A stretch of 54,694 nucleotides of DNA, taken from positions 1 through 54,694 of the forward strand of contig JACPBF010000016.1 in assembly GCA_016180425.1 (NCBI GenBank), given 5' to 3'. A program made the translations under genes and the position numbers. The stretch comes from Elusimicrobiota bacterium. Lineage in GTDB: Bacteria; Elusimicrobiota; Elusimicrobia; 2-02-FULL-39-32. Numbering within the stretch: position 1 is the first letter of the stretch; every line of letters begins with the position of its first letter. This document shows positions 51,858 to 54,694 of the stretch, piece by piece. The notes under the pieces were generated by a model. The model made no database searches. It was not told the origin of the DNA and was given only the letters and a program-made list of their open reading frames with translations.

Positions 51858-51894
51858 TTTGCCTGATTGTTCAGGAGTTTGAATGAAGAATCAA

Positions 51895-51934
51895 AAGGAA
51901 ACGACAGCTGTTATTTTACAGCTGCCTTTTCCTT
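51895..51934. terminator. Intrinsic (probably bidirectional) terminator between giant gene 2 and the zinc-finger antitoxin gene
   Basis: AAGGAAA and CAGCTGT are mirrored by ACAGCTG and TTTCCTT around a TATTTT loop, giving two stacked 7-bp stems with a small internal mismatch. It begins 38 bases after the giant gene 2 stop and ends 17 bases before the stop (51951) of the opposing minus-strand gene. A-rich and T-rich flanks occur on both sides, which suits termination from either direction. Confidence 0.8.
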
Positions 51935-51950
51935 AGTTCAATGAAAGCTT

Positions 51951-52175
51951 TCAATAAACTGGCACACTTACTTTTTTATGCGGTTTTATTTTTCCTTGAA
52001 TGGCTTGATCCATTCGTTCAGCTTCACGGCCTGGGATCCAAATTTCATTACATTGTTCGCATATTTGAACGGAAACCTTCTCAAACAAATATACGTGTCC
52101 TTCTACCATTCGATCAATGGTTGTTTTTTTATTTTGGAGTTTTCCTCCGCATATGGCGCATAAATTATTTTTCAT
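51951..52175 (-). CDS. YgiT-type zinc-finger antitoxin-like protein
   Basis: A 74-residue protein with C-A-I-C-G-G-K-L near the N-terminus and I-C-E-Q-C-N-E-I-W about 30 residues later, the four-cysteine zinc-binding layout of YgiT-type (MqsA N-terminal-like) proteins. Such proteins commonly sit beside DUF4258 or MqsR-like toxins. Its ATG overlaps the stop of the upstream DUF4258 gene by 4 nt (ATGA), indicating coupled translation from one mRNA. It lacks an obvious helix-turn-helix DNA-binding part, so the antitoxin role rests on the family pairing. Confidence 0.82.
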   Translation of the reverse strand: MKNNLCAICGGKLQNKKTTIDRMVEGHVYLFEKVSVQICEQCNEIWIPGREAERMDQAIQGKIKPHKKVSVPVY

Positions 52176-52480
52176 GGTCGTTTCTCCCTTCTTGTTTTAG
52201 GATCAAGCCATTTTTCAGGGTCTAGCCAGTGTACTGTAATAATATGAACGATTTCACTCAAGCCACAAAGTACGTAAAGAGGACGATGATATCTTACATA
52301 TCCTAGAATTAAGTAAGTTGGATAGGGTTTATCATGAAGATAGCTTTCGATAATCTCTCCCGTGAGGATAACATGTTTGATTTCTTGTAAAGTTATTTCT
52401 CGTGTGTCACAACGATTTTGAGCATGTTTGGTAATGCGATATTTGCTATGAATAATTTTTTGTTGAATCTGTTCTATCAC
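52172..52480 (-). CDS. DUF4258-family putative toxin
   Basis: A 102-residue protein. Y-R-I-T-K-H-A-Q-N-R-C-D-T-R-E-I-T-L-Q-E-I matches the DUF4258 opening (HA...R...R-x-I-x-x-x-x-I). G-E-I-I-E-S-Y and P-T-Y-L-I-L-G-Y, then I-V-H-I-I-T-V-H-W-L-D-P-E-K-W, match its later strands. DUF4258 proteins are related in fold to MqsR/RelE-like toxins and are typically paired with YgiT-type zinc-finger proteins, as here. The start is GTG (52478-52480): an in-frame TAG lies 6 bases upstream and there is no ATG nearby. AAGG about 11 bases before it may serve as ribosome-binding site. Confidence 0.82.
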   Translation of the reverse strand: MIEQIQQKIIHSKYRITKHAQNRCDTREITLQEIKHVILTGEIIESYLHDKPYPTYLILGYVRYHRPLYVLCGLSEIVHIITVHWLDPEKWLDPKTRREKRP

Positions 52481-52503
52481 TTTCTATGATGCCTTTTTTA
52501 AAA

Positions 52504-52532
52504 AGTGTAGCAGAGATGAATTATGAAGTCAA
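52504..52532 (-). promoter_or_regulatory. Sigma70-type promoter of the DUF4258/YgiT pair
   Basis: On the minus strand, TTGACT (52527-52532), a 17-base spacer and TACACT (52504-52509). The -35 matches consensus in five of six positions and the -10 in four. It lies 23 bases upstream of the GTG start. Its -35 box is only a few bases from a plus-strand TTGACA (52537-52542) pointing to the third giant gene, so the two are back to back. Confidence 0.75.
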
Positions 52533-52573
52533 TTGCTTGACATGAGAGTCGAGAGGTAGTCTTTACAAAAACT

Positions 52574-54694
52574 ATGATTCACTTTTGGATTTGTAAACAT
52601 AATAGGAGCTGGATGCAACTCACGGCAGCCGTGATTGTATGCAGCTTTTTATTTAACATCCTTAGCATGCCGTTTGCTGAGGCTTCTCTATGGAGCGAGA
52701 GGCGAAAAGCAGTAGAGGAATTAGCTTCTAGGAGGAGTGGGGGGTATCAAAGGAATAAAGGAACTGGAGGAGTTGTCAATAACCAGTCTTCTAGCTCCGA
52801 TTCTTCAAGTTCAGATGCTCATCTTCAGTTGGCTTCTGCCGCAGGTTTACCGATCTATCAGAGGTCATTGCTACAAGGACTTGAAACTCAATTTTCTTCT
52901 GAGCTGATGCAGCAGGTGATCGCTAAGGTACAAAACCGAACATCTCAAACCAATCACACAAAAAGCCGCAAACAGTTAGCCCTTCCTTCAGAATTAGTTT
53001 CTCGCATTGAAGGTTATGGGGATATAGAAAGAGTATATCTTACGAACCATAAACATCTAAAGCTTGAAAAAGGAAAACTTCAGATTGATTTTCAACCATC
53101 AGTTTTTGGGATTCACCAAGAGCTGAACAGCCCTCAAGTTACAGATACTAAATCCCAGCTCAACTCTTTAGTTATCTTAGTTCAAGACGCGCATGGTATT
53201 TATGAGGCGCAAAAGAATATAGCTCATTTAGTAAAAGAACTCACAGGGATGGGTGTGGGGTTGGTAGGAGTAGAGGGGTCAGTAGGAAGAATGGAAGGAT
53301 TAGAGAAATGGAGAGGATATAAGGATAAGAAAATATTGATGGGGATTGCAGGCTGCTTAATGGAGAAGGGTCTGCTTACTGGTGTAGAGGTAGCGGGTCT
53401 GGCAAGCGGGGTTGAGGGAGTAGTTTCTAGCGCTAGTTCTGTTGAGTTTTATGGAGTAGAAGATAAAGATAAATATCTGGATCAAGTAAGGTCATTTAAG
53501 GAGACGCTCACGCATAATAAAGAAGTGGAAAAGTGGAAGGAACAAATAAAGAAGCAGATTGCAGCTTTAAAGGAAAAAATTTATACAGAGGAACTTAAAG
53601 AATTTGACGATTATAAAAATAAATTTGAGAATGGTGAGATTAAGTTAGGAAAATGGTTGGAAATTTTATCTGCCCAATTTATTGAGCAAAGAAGCCCAAA
53701 TATTAAGCGATATTTAGAGGCTTATAGATTGGAAAAAGAAATCGAGTTTAAGAGAGTGAGTGCGGAGCAAAAAAGGCTTTTAGAGCAGTTATCAGCTAAA
53801 CTCAATAAGAATGAGTTGATGGGTTTATTGGAAGAGAGTGTGGCTTACAGGTTAGGGAAGATTGGGTATGGGGAGTTTTATAGCGGAATTAAAGGAAGAT
53901 GTGATAAAGCGGGTATTAATATCACCCCAGAGCTAAACAAATACATAAGGTATGTGGCGGGAGTAGAAGGGATTGATCGGGATCAGTTATTCGTAGAGGT
54001 TAAGGATTTGGAGGATGAGGTTTGGAGGAAAGGAGGACTAGAGGGTTCTAAAAGTAAGAATTCCTTTAAAGGTAAATTGCTGGAACTAATCCGGATTGAC
54101 AAAGACTATCGTTTACTAGAGAAGGCGATTAATTTTAAGTTAAGCCCAGAGGAGTGGGAGGAGTATAACAGCAGAAAACAAGAATTTGAGAATATAGCGC
54201 AGAGGATAGGCGCGCTTATTAGAGATGAACAATCTGAGAGTCAAAAGTTGGAGACAAAGAATTTAGGCAAGGGCTATTCAAAGATAGGTTCTGTGAATGA
54301 GAAAGAAAATAGATTTTCAAAAGAGATGAATCAGGTACTTGCTTTAGCTAGGAATGAAAGTATAAAGAAAGTGATGAAGAGCGTGGCAGATTTTAATCGT
54401 TTGTCGCATGAGAGGAACCATATTTTTGTAGAGAAACTTCTTTCTAAGATTGAACCCAAAATCATAAATAAAGAGTCCAATTCCTTGAATCTTGAATCCA
54501 GAAATTTAGCTGATAAAAGAGGGCTAGAAGAAGGAGAAAAGCAAGGCAGTTACAAAAATCGTGTAGGCAGCCTATCCATTCTTGTAGCAGGCGGGTATCA
54601 CTCAAGAGGGGTAGAGGAGCTGTTAAGGAAGAGGAATATCTCTTATATCACGATTCGGCCGCATCTGAACACAGGGGAGATTGCTAAAGATTAT
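52574..54694 (+). CDS. Giant gene 3 (start only): signal peptide + ChaN/TraB-like domain, 3'-truncated by the window edge
   Basis: The frame is open from ATG 52574 to the last base of the window, 707 codons with no stop. An in-frame TGA at 52538-52540 limits the start. Residues 1-37 form a Sec signal peptide ending M-P-F-A-E-A|S, and the mature protein begins S-L-W-S-E-R-R-K-A-V-E-E. The rest aligns with the N-terminus of giant gene 2: I-L-V-Q-D-A-H-G-I-Y (about 53173), L-V-G-V-E-G-S-V-G, Y-G-V-E-D-K-D-K-Y, Y-R-L-G-K-I-G-Y-G-E-F-Y, A-G-G-Y-H-S-R-G-V-E-E-L-L and T-I-R-P-H. A Ser-rich insert after the mature N-terminus (about 52780-52820) and a longer insertion near 54200-54330 are not in gene 2. 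No good ribosome-binding site is seen; GAGAGG lies 17 bases upstream. By analogy this is probably the start of another giant gene. Confidence 0.85.
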   Translation, partial: MIHFWICKHNRSWMQLTAAVIVCSFLFNILSMPFAEASLWSERRKAVEELASRRSGGYQRNKGTGGVVNNQSSSSDSSSSDAHLQLASAAGLPIYQRSLLQGLETQFSSELMQQVIAKVQNRTSQTNHTKSRKQLALPSELVSRIEGYGDIERVYLTNHKHLKLEKGKLQIDFQPSVFGIHQELNSPQVTDTKSQLNSLVILVQDAHGIYEAQKNIAHLVKELTGMGVGLVGVEGSVGRMEGLEKWRGYKDKKILMGIAGCLMEKGLLTGVEVAGLASGVEGVVSSASSVEFYGVEDKDKYLDQVRSFKETLTHNKEVEKWKEQIKKQIAALKEKIYTEELKEFDDYKNKFENGEIKLGKWLEILSAQFIEQRSPNIKRYLEAYRLEKEIEFKRVSAEQKRLLEQLSAKLNKNELMGLLEESVAYRLGKIGYGEFYSGIKGRCDKAGINITPELNKYIRYVAGVEGIDRDQLFVEVKDLEDEVWRKGGLEGSKSKNSFKGKLLELIRIDKDYRLLEKAINFKLSPEEWEEYNSRKQEFENIAQRIGALIRDEQSESQKLETKNLGKGYSKIGSVNEKENRFSKEMNQVLALARNESIKKVMKSVADFNRLSHERNHIFVEKLLSKIEPKIINKESNSLNLESRNLADKRGLEEGEKQGSYKNRVGSLSILVAGGYHSRGVEELLRKRNISYITIRPHLNTGEIAKDY

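Noticed and set aside
2-51857. Polyketide or nonribosomal peptide megasynthase
   Set aside because: The sizes fit, but no ketosynthase, acyltransferase, adenylation, condensation or carrier-protein motifs are present.
51941-52225. Overlapping plus-strand frames of 94 and 61 codons
   Set aside because: They are antisense to the YgiT-type zinc-finger gene, whose four cysteines and 4-nt overlap with DUF4258 are far better support.
1-54694. CRISPR arrays, tRNA or rRNA genes, insertion sequences
   Set aside because: No regularly spaced short repeats, no tRNA-like cloverleaf or rRNA segment, and no transposase motif or terminal inverted repeats were found in the gaps or reading frames.

Overview
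The window is dominated by giant reading frames on the plus strand. Giant gene 1 (to 29929) is at least 9,970 codons and already open at the left edge. Giant gene 2 (31065-51857) has 6,930 codons. A third begins at 52574 and is still open at the right edge (707 codons seen). Moderate-to-low GC, intact frames tens of kilobases long, and N-termini of the type 'signal peptide + S(F/L)WSERRKAVEE' followed by a ChaN/TraB-like domain suggest a Candidatus Omnitrophota (OP3) bacterium, a phylum known for giant proteins. That assignment is an inference; no rRNA or marker gene is present.

Giant gene 1 encodes, in order: an unknown N-terminal region with a membrane segment; a complete PEP synthase-like module; a degenerate second copy of its C-terminal half; a phosphoglucomutase/phosphomannomutase module; unknown beta-rich and alpha-helical modules; two HEAT-repeat modules; a degenerate Glu/Leu dehydrogenase; a possible degenerate TIM-barrel enzyme; a helix-turn-helix-like module; a degenerate malate synthase; and an unknown tail. 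Giant gene 2 encodes a Sec signal peptide, a ChaN/TraB-like domain, a TPR-like stretch, an apparently intact Glu/Leu/Phe/Val dehydrogenase, a degenerate plus an intact class I fructose-1,6-bisphosphatase, paralogous helical modules, and an intact malate synthase fused to an isocitrate lyase. The intact enzymes together describe growth on C2 compounds and amino acids: glyoxylate shunt, PEP formation, gluconeogenesis, hexose-phosphate interconversion and amino-acid deamination or assimilation.

The modules are separated by a recurring junction cassette. Its fullest form is a type IV prepilin-like motif (G|F-T-x-x-E) with its hydrophobic helix, a second membrane helix ending in a basic 'NKNF(R/K)' turn, a segment resembling 'G-x-A-I-R-V-P-L-L-G-A-L', and a Gly/Ala-rich linker. 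Other junctions carry Sec-signal-like segments ending in small-residue A-x-A-like sites. The arrangement suggests either a membrane-tethered metabolic assembly or a polyprotein cut at its junctions. Four enzyme families occur as intact/degenerate pairs, and some junctions are nearly identical at the DNA level, so the genes seem to grow by duplication and recombination of whole modules.

The short gaps between giant genes hold only small minus-strand genes: a MazF-type toxin with a putative antitoxin and a DUF1640-like coiled-coil membrane protein (29941-30801), and a DUF4258 toxin with a YgiT-type zinc-finger antitoxin (51951-52480). These small genes have near-consensus sigma70-type promoters with 17-bp spacers. 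The giant genes have no such clear promoter. A strong hairpin after giant gene 2 probably terminates transcription from both sides.
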